Of a stretch of 64,000 nt of DNA, positions 44,165 through 53,691 are shown in pieces (positions within the stretch are counted from its first letter, which is position 1; the number at the start of each line of letters is the position of its first letter). Under the pieces are notes generated by a model. That model was not told the DNA's origin. It did no database searches and saw only the letters and a list, made by a program, of their open reading frames with translations. The translations under genes and the position numbers were made by a program. This DNA comes from Aphrocallistes beatrix (taxonomy: Eukaryota; Porifera; Hexactinellida; Sceptrulophora; Aphrocallistidae): assembly GCA_963281255.1 (NCBI GenBank), contig OY725492.1:3277104-3341103 (forward strand). Direction: 5' to 3'.

Positions 44165-46171
44165 CTACATATCCATATCAGTGTTCTCTTCTCCTTCTCC
44201 TCGTGAGGAGTCTCCTGAATCAAATAATATGGGAATACTTAGGGGAAGTGTGGTATCAGATTTACGCTGTTGCAGGGGTTGTATTATACCAGATGAGGAC
44301 TTCTTTATAGATTTATTGGTATTAACGCCAGCTGCATCCTGATCAAAGGAAGGGGAAGCCAACTGTGTTTTTTGACCCAAATTAAATTTATCTCGTTGTC
44401 TATGCACCACATCATTGTGAAGAGTGGGTTTGTCATAGCATTTCTGTTTGTATCCAGTGCCTGGTACCGTCTTTCTGCTGAAGTTAGATTTCTCAAATTT
44501 CCTACTCTCTAAATAAGATAAAAATGATTAAAGCTAAATTGTTGTATGTGTGCGTACGTTTTTCCAGACCTTTTTGTCAATTTATAAATCTTTAGTAAAC
44601 ATATGATTTGATCTTAACTGTACTTGTATGACAGTGTGATAATCACTGTAATGGCTAAAAAGTGACGTGGGCTGTTCTATCATAATATATTTTTTATCGT
44701 TTAGCCATGCCTGACAGTAAGATAACCAAGGATGTAGTAATAGCCGAACGGAATAATACACAATCAGCGTAAAATAGTTCCCATGCAGAATAGACCTTAT
44801 GCATTACCAGCATATAGTATTAACATGGTATCAAAGGACATACAGTCAACTCCGCTTGATTGGGACAAAGTTTCCAGGAACGAAATGGTTTCCATACATA
44901 GAAGCTAATACTAAATTTCATCGGTTAATTGGGAACTCCACTTAATCGGGACAAAATATCCAGAACCAAAGGGTCCCGATTAAGCGGAGTCACCGGTATA
45001 TCTGTTGTCAAAATTTCGATTAGTCATCATATCATTGCGCAACAAATCATAATAAAGACTATTTTATCGATTTTCTGAGTCTGGTTGATTTGGAAAAAAA
45101 ATAAATAAATAACAACTAAAGTAGGTGTAAATATATCCAACCTCCTAATCCAGATTCAACTTTTATTGAAATATTTCTTTTCGATGGACTTTTCCATTCT
45201 TGTTCGCTTCGCAAGTTCTTCAGGATTTCCCGAGTCGATAGACCCAATTCATCTCGATCTTGAACACAAGGAACCTCTGCATTCATTCCCTCCTGAATAA
45301 TCTGGGACGGACAGGAGTCAGTGAATCGGGTTGTGTCAGGTAAGCATGGTGGTTTACTCGGAAAGTTCAAAGCACCTTGTAGAGCTTGTTTCGACTTTGG
45401 TTGCTTTGAGGAATTTGCACTCCAATCTTAATACATAAGTAAAACATGAATACATACTAGCGGTGTATGTGGGTCAATTCACAGGCCTAAGTTCGTATCA
45501 ACTGTGCCAAATACATAAAGCTAGCTCTGAAAAAAAACTGCTCACCTCTAGCGCCGCCACAACATACTTTTAGATTTGTAATTGTAGAGGTGTTAGCAGT
45601 GGCGTATTTTAAGGGGGAGCAAAGCCCCCCACTAAAAAATTGCTTCCCCAAATAAAATGACACATACACGTCACTGGGTGTTTTTAACATTCTCTGGAGT
45701 CATATATAAAATAAATTCCCTGAACAACTAACCAATTGGCCTCGGCGAAGTGATACCAATTTTCTTTTCGGCATTTATTGTAATCTTCCCTATCTGACTA
45801 AGTCTTTGCTCCAGTTCTTCATCCCACTCCAACTGTACACTCTTCATTCTAACCTTAATTGTATCAAGTTTATTTTGTAGCTCATTCATGCGGGCATTCA
45901 GTGGAGCTATGCTTAACTGTAAAGTTTGGGTGCTCTCGTTTTGTCTTATAGTTGCTATCATAAACTCTTTAGACGCGCGGAATTGTTGAATCTGTTTCTT
46001 TATCTCCTCCCCATTGTAACTAGCCACCACATGATCCAGTTCTGTTAAAAGAGCCGTTTCCTTGGTTGTGAGGATTTGATGAGATTTAGAGAACTTCCAT
46101 ACTATCTGATTCCTCACTCTCTTTGCCTGGTAGAAGAAAGAAATCGCGTCTATTGAAGCTGGACTAACCAT
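44165..46171 (-). CDS. Stalk-only coiled-coil protein CC1 (relative of NHL proteins lacking the propeller)
   Basis: Three exons: 46171-45733, 45426-45142 and 44508-44165. Phases agree (1, 1) and junctions are GT-AG: ATTG|GTTAGT...TTAAG|AT makes Asp; GGAG|GTTGGA...TTTAG|AG makes Glu. The product is about 355 aa. Exon 1 is a helical stalk (TKETALLTELDHVVASYNGE, MKSVQLEWDEELEQRL) with the same layout as residues 35-125 of the 13-32 kb NHL proteins (KEQALISELDAIL, VVELEWRDSEL). Exons 2-3 are Ser/Lys/Pro-rich and probably disordered, ending in an acidic tail (SSRGEGEENTDMDM). It has no NHL domain. It converges with NHL gene B1. An intronic pogo-type MITE lies at 44843-44996. Confidence 0.75.
44843..44996. 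mobile_element. Pogo/Tigger-type MITE in CC1 intron 2
   Basis: CAGTCAACTCCGCTTGATTG at the left; the right end GTCCCGATTAAGCGGAGTCA is degraded at its tip (CCGG instead of CTG). The orthologous position in CC2 (about 54900-55070) also carries it, so it predates the duplication. Confidence 0.8.
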
Positions 46172-46751
46172 CTACTTTTCTACATAATGTACTAGTTATC
46201 ACACATAGAATTACACCATGGCCTTACCAGCAGCACCGCTTCCTATGACTATGCAATTATTGGGCATGCCTAATTTACGGGACGGGTTAAGATGCCTAAT
46301 TTACGGGACGGGACAGGGTCATCTCGGAAAATCTAGGTACCTAATTTACGGGACGGGACGAGCCAAGATGCCTAATTTACGGGACGGGACAGAAAAGGTG
46401 CCTAATTTACGGGACAGGACAGAAAAGGAGCCTAATTTACGGGACGGGACGGGTTAAGATGCCTAATTTACGGGACGGGACGGGTTAAGATGCCTAATTT
46501 ACGGGACGGGACGAGTTAAGATGCCTAATTTACGGGACGGAATCATTCCTGGAAAACATTTGTCATTACTTAATTTGCGAGACGGGACAGAAATACCTCA
46601 TTATATAGTCGAGTCGATTCAGTGTATTGTGACACTTAGTCATCCCATTATTCACTAGACTACGTATATTCTATTAACTATGTATTTTATTCATTATATC
46701 AATATTATTCTACAATTCACAATATAGTTATGTACTACAGTGAAGATACTA

Positions 46752-46847
46752 CAGTAAAGATGTAACGACAATTCGCGTAACGACAATTCGCAAATAACGA
46801 CATTTTTCTCTTGCCCGATAGTACGTCGTTATATCCAATCTTCACTG
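46752..46847. mobile_element. Pogo-type MITE with CAGTRAAGAT ends and GTAACGAC motifs
   Basis: CAGTAAAGATGTAACGACAA at the left and TCGTTATATCCAATCTTCACTG at the right, both flanked by TA. It lies in the loop between the two minisatellite arrays. Confidence 0.75.
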
Positions 46848-47341
46848 TATATAATTATTCGGGTACAATGAATCCGCTTAATCAGAACACATTGGGTCGT
46901 GATACTTTGTCCTGATTAAGCAGGATTCCCAATTAACCACTAGTATTTAATACTAAATTATATGTATGAAAACTATTCTACTCAGGGGCGTTCCCAAGCG
47001 GGGGGGGGGCATCCGGGTCATTTTCCCGAGTTTGTTTCTCCGCTTGCCCCCGGTTTAGAAAATTCTTGTGACCGCCCCTGATTCTATTCCTGGAGATTTA
47101 AGCAGTTTTCGCGATTAATCGATGTCACAATACCTTGAATCGACTCGACTGTTTAATTAGGTATTTTTCTGTCCCGTCCAGCAAATTATGTACTGACAAA
47201 GTTCCCGGAATGATCCTGTCTCGTCCCGTAAATTAGGCATCTTTACTCGTCCCGTCCCGTAAATTAGGCACCTTGTCTGTCCCGTCCCGTAAATTAGGTA
47301 CCTAGATTTTCCGGGATGGTTCCGTCCCGTCCCGTAAATTA

Positions 47342-47477
47342 CAGGGTTGCCGTGGGAAAGAAATTTCCATTCCCATTCCCATCCCATTCCCACGAGATTT
47401 CCCGTGGGAATTCCCACGTGGAAAAATCATTTCCCATTCCCATTCCCATGGGAAAACCCATTCCCACGGCAACCCTG
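47342..47477. mobile_element. 136-bp hAT-type MITE built of GGGAAT repeats
   Basis: CAGGGTTGCCGTGGGAA at the left and TTCCCACGGCAACCCTG at the right, with an exact 8-bp target duplication GTAAATTA (47334-47341 and 47478-47485). The interior is a GGGAATGGGAATGG-type array folding on itself. It inserted into a unit of the TAATTTACGGG array. Confidence 0.95.
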
Positions 47478-47657
47478 GTAAATTAGGCATCTTAACTCGT
47501 CCCGTCCCGTAAATTAGGCATCTTAACCCGTCCCGTTCCGTAAATTAGGTACCTAGATTTTCCGAGATGGTCCTGTCCCGTCCCGTAAATTAGGCATCTA
47601 GATTTTACGGGACTGTCCCGTCCCGTCCCGTAAATTAGGCATGCCCCAATTATTGGA

Positions 47658-47927
47658 CATACCTAATTTACGGGGCATGCCTAATCTACGGGACGGGTTA
47701 AGATGCCTAATTTACGGGACGGGACAGGACCATCTCGGAAAATCTAGGTACCTAATTTAAGGGACGGGACGAGTCAAGATGCCTAATTTACGGGACGGGA
47801 CGGGTTAAGATTAGGGGTTACAATCCCGGGATCCAGGTCCATTTTACCTCCAGGATTCAATCCCGGGATTAGTTTTATAATCCCGATCCCGATATTTCAA
47901 TCCCGGGATCCCGAAACTTTAGTGTTA
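47658..47927. repeat. Further TAATTTACGGG units and CCCGGGATT palindromes
   Basis: 47660-47815 holds plus-oriented units. 47820-47915 holds repeats of AATCCCGGGATT and GATCCCG, mirrored at 50488-50605 on the other side of the inserted element. Confidence 0.75.
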
Positions 47928-50156
47928 TAGTCAGGTCAATATGATACATGACCCCAAATAAATTGCAAGAAATTGTTTTATTGCATTTTTCCGTTGTATC
48001 ATGTCGTAGGAGTAACATACTAAAAGTTTACCGAAATCGGAGTATCGGAAAGTGATTTGCCACGACTCCGTCGTTGATCCCGGACTATACAAATCACCGG
48101 TTTTGAAAACAGAGTTTAACCTTTCAAATGATTGCAAATCAGTTTTTTCAGCATCAAATTTCAGGCGATTTGATATATATATTGACTATATTTTGAGCAA
48201 AAAAATTTTGGGCCCTCCCTAGCAACAGCCTGGAATGCAAAAATTCCGATCCCCAAATTTGGTGTAAACCATATCGAGTGACTCCTTGTTTTTCTCGGCT
48301 ATGCTTGCTGAGTACGAATTTCGTAATATAAATAGTCTAAACGTTAGTTTTAAAATATTATGGTTTGCGACTGGTGGTATTCATGTATTTTTAACATTGA
48401 TATGTTCACATTTCAATACCATCTTCGGTTTCATCATCCGATGCAATTCCTTCTTTTATATAGCCAAAGTTGTTATCTTGGCATCGTTCGCATGCTTGAG
48501 AACAGTTGAGTCCTTGTTTTCTGCAGCGACATCTGAGACTACTAGAGCCTGTGGAACAGTTACAGTGAATCATTTTCAAGAGTGCCGATGCAGGGTGACC
48601 TCCATACCATCAGCCATGCTCATCCACATCTTCATCTGGAAATAGCACCTCAGAAAGTGAAATTTCGTGGCGGAGACTGTAGCAATAAGGAGGATTCCCT
48701 TTCTAATCAAGCCAACAAACAGCCCCTTATCCGTCTCATTTCTGAACGTATGAGAGAACGAGGGTGCCATGTAATACAGGCTGAGGAGGATGCCGATGTT
48801 GATATTGTGAAGGCAGCAGTATCAATGGCCTCGTCCAAGACAACTACTCTCATAGGCGAGGATATAGATCTATTGGTTCTGTTGCTGCAATACACTCCTA
48901 ACAACAATGCAAATAAGATATACGTACTTCCGCTCGGATAAAGGGAAACCAACCGTAGTGTATGACATCAAGGTGATAAAGCAGGTGCTTGCGGACGAAA
49001 TCTGCCACAGGCTGCTTTTTCTGTATGCATTCACCGGGTGTGACTTCACTTCCAGCATTTTCGAGCTCGGAAAGAAGTCTGCTCTGTACAAGTTCAAAGA
49101 GGATTCCATTTTAAAAACCTATGCTAGGGTGTTTTCTGCACCAAACCAAGACCCAGTTGTGATAGAAAGCACTGGTTATAAAGTCATGATCGCGTTGTTC
49201 AATGCAAAACCTGGGGACAGTCTTCGCGAGTTGAGATACACTATCCTCTGCAAGAAATTGAGTGCAAAAGCTTCGCTACACCCGAAAGACTGTCACCTAC
49301 AGCCTCCACCACGAATTTCACTCTCTGAGGTGCTATTTCCAGGTGATGATGTGGATGAGCACGGCTGATGGTATGGAGGTCACCGAATGGGGAGGATGGA
49401 ACTGCCAAGATAACAGCCTAATCCCAGGCATGTTGGACAGTAACCCTGCACCCGAAGCACTCCTGAAAATGATCCACTGGAACTGTTTCACAGGCTATAA
49501 TAGTCCCAGGTGTAGCCACAGAAATCAAGGACTCAACTGTTCTCAAGCATGCGGACGATGCCAAGATAACAACATTGGCAATATGAAAGAAGGAATTGCA
49601 TCGGATGATAAAACCGAAGAAGAAATTGAAATGTGAGCATATCAATTCGTCTATTTATCCATCTATGCCACCTAAATTTTCTATTCTTATGTTTCATAGG
49701 AATTAAAGGGACAAGATAAAAATTTATGGGTATATTTACTGTTAAAAATAAATGAATACCACCAGTCGCAAGCCATAATATTTAAAAACTAACGTTTAGA
49801 CTATTTATATTAAGAAATTCGTACTCAGCAAGCATAGCCGAGAAAAACAAGGGGTCACTCGATATGGTTTACACCAAATTTGGAGATCGGAATTTTACAT
49901 TCCAGGCTGTTGCTAGGGAGGGCCTAAAAAACTGATTTGCAATCATTTGAAAGGTTAAACTCTGTTTTCAAAACCGGCGATTTGTATAGTCCGGAGTCAA
50001 CGACGGGGTCGTGGCAAATCACTTTCCGATACTCCGATTTCGGTAAATTTTTAGTATGTTACTCCTACGACATGATACAACGGAAAAATGCAATAAAACA
50101 ATTTCTTGCAATTTTTTTGGGGTTGGGACTATTTGCTTCCTATTTTGACCTGACTA
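47928..50156. mobile_element. 2.2-kb foldback transposon with ~0.75-0.85-kb arms and TTA target duplication
   Basis: The termini are TAGTCAGGTCAA and its reverse complement TTGACCTGACTA, flanked by TTA (47925-47927 and 50157-50159). Arms 47928-~48690 and ~49300-50156 are inverted repeats of each other, with small indels (about 55 bp extra near 48140-48195). The ~600-bp loop, 48690-49300, holds coding sequence. The outer flanks on both sides are the CCCGGGATT repeats, so it inserted into that array. Confidence 0.9.
48582..49636 (+). pseudogene. Transposon-borne PIN-like and Cys-rich protein, frameshifted
   Basis: Three frames cover one protein. Frame a (to about 48920) has EEDADVDIVKAAVSMA...LIGEDIDLLVLLLQY, a pattern like PIN/FEN-type nuclease folds. 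Frame b (48907-49290) has HRLLFLYAFTGCDFTSSIFELGKK and LRELRYTILCKKL. Frame c (49262-49636) has EFHSLRCYFQV, PAPEALLKMIHWNC and a Cys cluster (CSHRNQGLNCSQACGRC). Similar uncharacterised proteins with this order occur in many invertebrates; that is from memory of the family pattern, and no search was run. At least two frameshifts inactivate it. The 3' third lies in the right arm of the foldback, so an antisense copy of it occupies the left arm upstream. Confidence 0.65.
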
Positions 50157-50487
50157 TTATGTCTACTCTATGTTTAAGCAATTGAACAATTTCCTCATAA
50201 TTACCAATCACACTACTTGGAAACAAGATCGTATTTACAATGGTAACTTACAAATACACTATTTAGTGTCAAATAACAACAATACGATTTACAAGTATGT
50301 ACTGTATTACTATTTACTAATCTATAAATAGGCTTTCTATAATAGTAAATAATCAAATATTACGATTATCTTTTTTATGGCAGAAAGTACATCCCTTGTT
50401 TTCAAAGAGTTTGTCAAGAATCAAATTAAATTATATCTTCCTTCTCTAAATTTTCCAAATTAAAATTTAAATAAATTTTGCTGCAAG

Positions 50488-51010
50488 ATACAATCCCGAA
50501 AATCCCGGGATCCCGGGGTGGAAAGATCTTGAATCCCGGGATTATAAAAATATCAATCCCGAAATCCCGGGATTGAGAAATTTCCCGGGATTGGAATTCC
50601 TAGTTAAGATGCCTAATTTACGGAACGGGACGAGTTAAGATGCCCAATGATCCTGTCCCGTTCAGTAAATTATGCATCTTAACCCGTCCCGTCCCGTAAA
50701 TTAGGCACCTTTTCTGTCCCGTCCCGTAAATTAGGCATATTGACTCGTGACGTCCCGTAAATTAGGTACCTAGATTTTCCGAGATGGTCCTGTCCCGTCC
50801 CATAAATTAGGCATCTAGATTTTACGGGACTGTCCCGTAAATTAGGCATGCCTAATTTACGGAATATTCTGTAAGTTAGGTATTTATAATATCCGGAATG
50901 GAATATTCCGTAAATAGGCAATGAAAATTCCGGAACCGTTACGTCAAGTTCCGTAAATTAGGTACTCAGATTTCCCCGGAATGGTTCCGTTCCATTTCGT
51001 AAATTAGGTA
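50488..51010. repeat. CCCGGGATT palindromes and TAATTTACGGG units, right flank
   Basis: 50488-50605 mirrors 47820-47915. 50607-50640 has plus units and 50655-50850 inverted units. 50855-51010 (GGAATATTCYGTAA, TCCGGAACCGTTMCGT) corresponds to 60065-60140, the simple ancestral-looking copy. Confidence 0.75.
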
Positions 51011-51332
51011 TGTCCAGTGTTCCCCTTTGAAGTATATTGTCACCTCTTGCAATGCAAGGGGACAGTTTACTTCTAAGTAAAATGTCCGGGGCACCTTACT
51101 TAGAAGTAGAGTTTTCGGGGTTAGTTCAGTTCAATTCAGTATAATGAAAAGGGGGCCAAATAGCTCTTCAAAGGAAGGAAAGTTTCTTCGTGATAATACC
51201 AAAGGAACTTAGTTTTCAACAAAAAAATCCATGACTTGGCTATAAACAACTCATTGATTTGATTTTTAAACTCAAATTAATAACATTTACAGCGTGTCTC
51301 AAAAATTTTTTTTCCCGGTAATAGTTATTAAC

Positions 51333-51440
51333 CAAGCGCGCTTCGCTTGCTTGTGCTGCGCGGCTGACGGACACAGTGTCCGCCGGAGGCCCCCTTCCGG
51401 CGCCTGGGTTTACATTGATTAATTATAAGGGAGATAAAAT
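51333..51440 (-). mobile_element. Helitron-like 3' end fragment
   Basis: In reverse orientation it ends at CAAGCGCGCTTCGCTTGCTT. Stem 2 is GGCGGACAC/GTGTCCGTC with one mismatch, and stem 1 is degenerate. The body is lost after about 51440. The flanking base is G rather than T. Confidence 0.7.
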
Positions 51441-51549
51441 TAACATATTAATTAAGTTTTTATCCTTTTCGTTAAGTCCTTGTATTTGCTCTTGACAAGT
51501 TTTGGAATAAATCAGAAGAGTAATTGGGGATACATAGAGGTGAATTTAC

Positions 51550-51725
51550 GAGGTATTGAAAAGTCGAGAGAGCATGCTCGTTAAGTCCAGAGAGCATGCT
51601 CATTAGGTCGAGAGAGCATGCTCTCTCGACTTTTTATTATAAGGAGATAACGAGCATGCTCTCTCGACCTAACGAGCATGCTCTCTCGACTCAACGAGCA
51701 TGCTCTCTCGACTTTTTATTATAAG
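51550..51725. mobile_element. Foldback element FB-B, arms of a GAGCATGCTCTCTCGAC unit, 8-bp TSD
   Basis: It is flanked by an exact GAATTTAC duplication (51542-51549 and 51726-51733). The paralogous sequence at 60930-60950 (GGTAGAAATTGACAGGTTATC) has no insert. Three units per arm each contain the palindrome GAGCATGCTC. The left tip is GAGGTATTGAAAAGTCGAG; the right tip is the reverse complement of CTTATAATAAAAAGTCGAG. Confidence 0.92.
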
Positions 51726-51764
51726 GAATTTACAGGTTATCAACACAACAGCGTGAGTATCAAT

Positions 51765-52342
51765 GAGGCGCATGCATTAGTTCGAATTTCAAAGTAGTCG
51801 TTAGTTCGAATTTTGCATGTAGTCGTTAGTTCGAATCGAATTTGGGCATGTAGTCGTTGGTTCGAATTGAATTTGGGTATGTAGTCGTTAGTTCGAATCG
51901 AATTTGGGCATGTAGTCGTTAGTTCGAATCGAATTTGGTAATGTAGTCGTTAGTTCGAATCGAATTTAGTAGTGTGGTCGTTAGTTCTAATGATCAATTC
52001 TTGATTTTTACTCATTGTTATGCCTCCAAACCTCACAAAATTAAAATGCCACTTTCACGGTCAATTTGACATTGTTTCAAACTTAAAATACCTACTTTCA
52101 CGGTCAATTTGACATTGTTTCAAACTTAAAATGCCTACTTTCACTTTCTGCGATTATTTTCTCCGCAACCATATTTCTGTTAACGAATGTCTACTCTCTA
52201 TAAAATAGAGTAGAACTAATGACTGCATGCCCAAATTCGATTCGAACTAACGACTACATGCCCAAATTCGATTCGAACTAACGACTACATGCAAAATTCG
52301 AACTAACGACTACTTTGAAATTCGAACTAATGCTGTGTCCCC
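51765..52342. mobile_element. Foldback element FB-C, arms of a ~33-bp TTCGAATCGAATTTGG unit, 8-bp TSD
   Basis: It is flanked by exact GTATCAAT (51757-51764 and 52343-52350). The empty sites read GCGTGAGTATCAATATGTAT at 60960 and GCGTGAGTATCAATATATAT at 42712. The left arm (51765-51990) has about seven GTAGTCGTTAGTTCGAAT units and the right arm (52207-52342) about four, inverted. The loop contains a 45-bp direct repeat (TTTCACGGTCAATTTGACAT). There is no ORF. Confidence 0.95.
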
Positions 52343-52490
52343 GTATCAATATGTATTTTTGTCTCTAGCATAGTTCATAACATTATCATTTGTTTATATT
52401 TACCTTAAGCAGCTTCTAACTAACTTCTAACTAGACCAGAACGTAGCTGCAATTAATTTTACCTCTGACACCAAGTCTGCATTCATTGTA

Positions 52491-53418
52491 ATGGATGCTC
52501 AGTTCAGACAATCCACAATCAGCACTACGAAACACCGAAATTCAGATTTCGAAACGGACTCTAAACAGCCTCATTTGAAAAAGACTGGCGATTCTAAAAA
52601 CATTCCCATCCTTATAGCACCTCAATATGATACATTCCAACATCTCATTGTTGTTGCTAAATGTATATTTATGATGCGCCCGCGGGGTGTCTCTATAGAC
52701 GAGGATAGAGGACACATTTATGTGGCAGACTGCTACAGTGATCGGATTGTGATATTCTCAGAGACAGGTGACATCGTCAGTGAATTCCCTACTAGCTCCA
52801 GTCCATATGGTGTTCTCGTCGTAGAAGACAGAGTTTATGTCACGGATTCGAAACTTCATAAGCTATCCATGTATTCAATTCCAGATTACCAAATGATATC
52901 AAGTCGGAAAGTTGGGATCTAGAAAAGAACAGTTCAATCTTCCTCAAAACCTCACCTTGTCTCCAGATAAACGTATCTATGTAGCTGATTGTGATAACGA
53001 CAGACTCCAAATCCTAGATTGCAACCTCGATTTCAAAGGGTCTTTCCGTCACCCTTCTATAATAAATCCTGTAGACATTAAGTTCAATAATTCTCAACTG
53101 TTCGTACTGACTGATGACAGTCCATGTCTCCACATATTCACTCTCTCAGGGGAATTTGTACGCTCTATCATCAGTAGGGGATTTGGCGTATTACAAATTA
53201 GCTTCTCTTTTTTCTTTTGTTTAGATGGCCACAATAATATCGTGATTAGTGACTACTCAGTTCAGAAGAATAAGGTTTTTTCTCCAGAAGGGAAACTCTT
53301 GCACATTATTGCAGGAATAGGAAGTCCGCAAGGAATCGCAATACTCAAACAGACCAAGTTAGTATCTGTGTCTCAGCAAACGGGAGAATTTTCCCGTATC
53401 TCTATATTTTCTACCTAA
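52491..53418 (+). pseudogene. NHL-repeat protein copy B2, frameshifted
   Basis: It is near-identical to B1 but lacks 2 bp at 52900/52901 (ATATCAAGTCGG against ATATCACAAGTCGG). The frame entered at ATG 52491 therefore ends soon after SRKVGI; the remaining propeller is open in another frame (52912-53418). There are also in-frame deletions near the start (IPLVS and one Gly missing). The first half would give a 143-residue truncated protein. The stalk gene beside it is intact. Confidence 0.9.
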
Positions 53419-53691
53419 TAGTTGTTACTTTCTCAAAAATTTTATAATATACTATTTCAAAGTCTTGTTTGCTGTAGAATTATCTTTTGAAGCACTGAAC
53501 AGTGTTGAAGTTAATTATTTTAATCTAGAATATGTTGCTGGGACCAAGGTTACATCTAATTATCCCCTCAGGGTGTTAGCCCCTTTGAAAATATTTCAGC
53601 CCACTTAACCTCTACAGGACAGGAGCTGCACTAAAACAAAAATTTCTATTTCATTAGTATATTTAGTATATAATAATTAGTTTAGATGAAG

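Larger units (their letters stand above)
42640..46171. repeat. Segmental duplication, copy 1 (partner 51470-56133)
   Basis: The NHL gene, its 3' flank and the convergent stalk gene are collinear with 52360-56133. Copy 1 alone has the 95-bp MITE at 43827. Copy 2 alone has the foldback elements at 51550, 51765 and 54076 and a 2-bp deletion in the NHL gene. Confidence 0.9.
46256..47657. repeat. Inverted minisatellite arrays of the TAATTTACGGGACGGG unit
   Basis: The left array (46264-46600) has about a dozen units of TGCCTAATTTACGGGACGGG. The right array (47205-47650) has the same unit inverted. The outer ends mirror each other (AATTATTGGGCATGCC at 46256; GGCATGCCCCAATTATTGG ending at 47657). 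Reading frames through the array encode only repeats of LIYGTG or NLRDGTG and are not genes. The related locus at 60050-60130 has just one unit pair, so the array expanded here. Confidence 0.85.

Noticed and set aside
46218..47490. ORFs of 60-90 aa with repeating LIYGTG / NLRDGTG motifs as a repeat protein
   Set aside because: They are translations of the TAATTTACGGGACGGG array in different frames and on both strands, without a start context or splice structure.
48286..48645. Plus-strand 119 aa ORF and its counterpart at 49418-49645
   Set aside because: They are the antisense copy of the transposon's 3' coding end, created by the inverted arm.
51780..51995. Regularly spaced repeats as a CRISPR array
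   Set aside because: The units are contiguous tandem copies without unique spacers and are mirrored in inverse orientation at 52207-52335; the DNA is eukaryotic.
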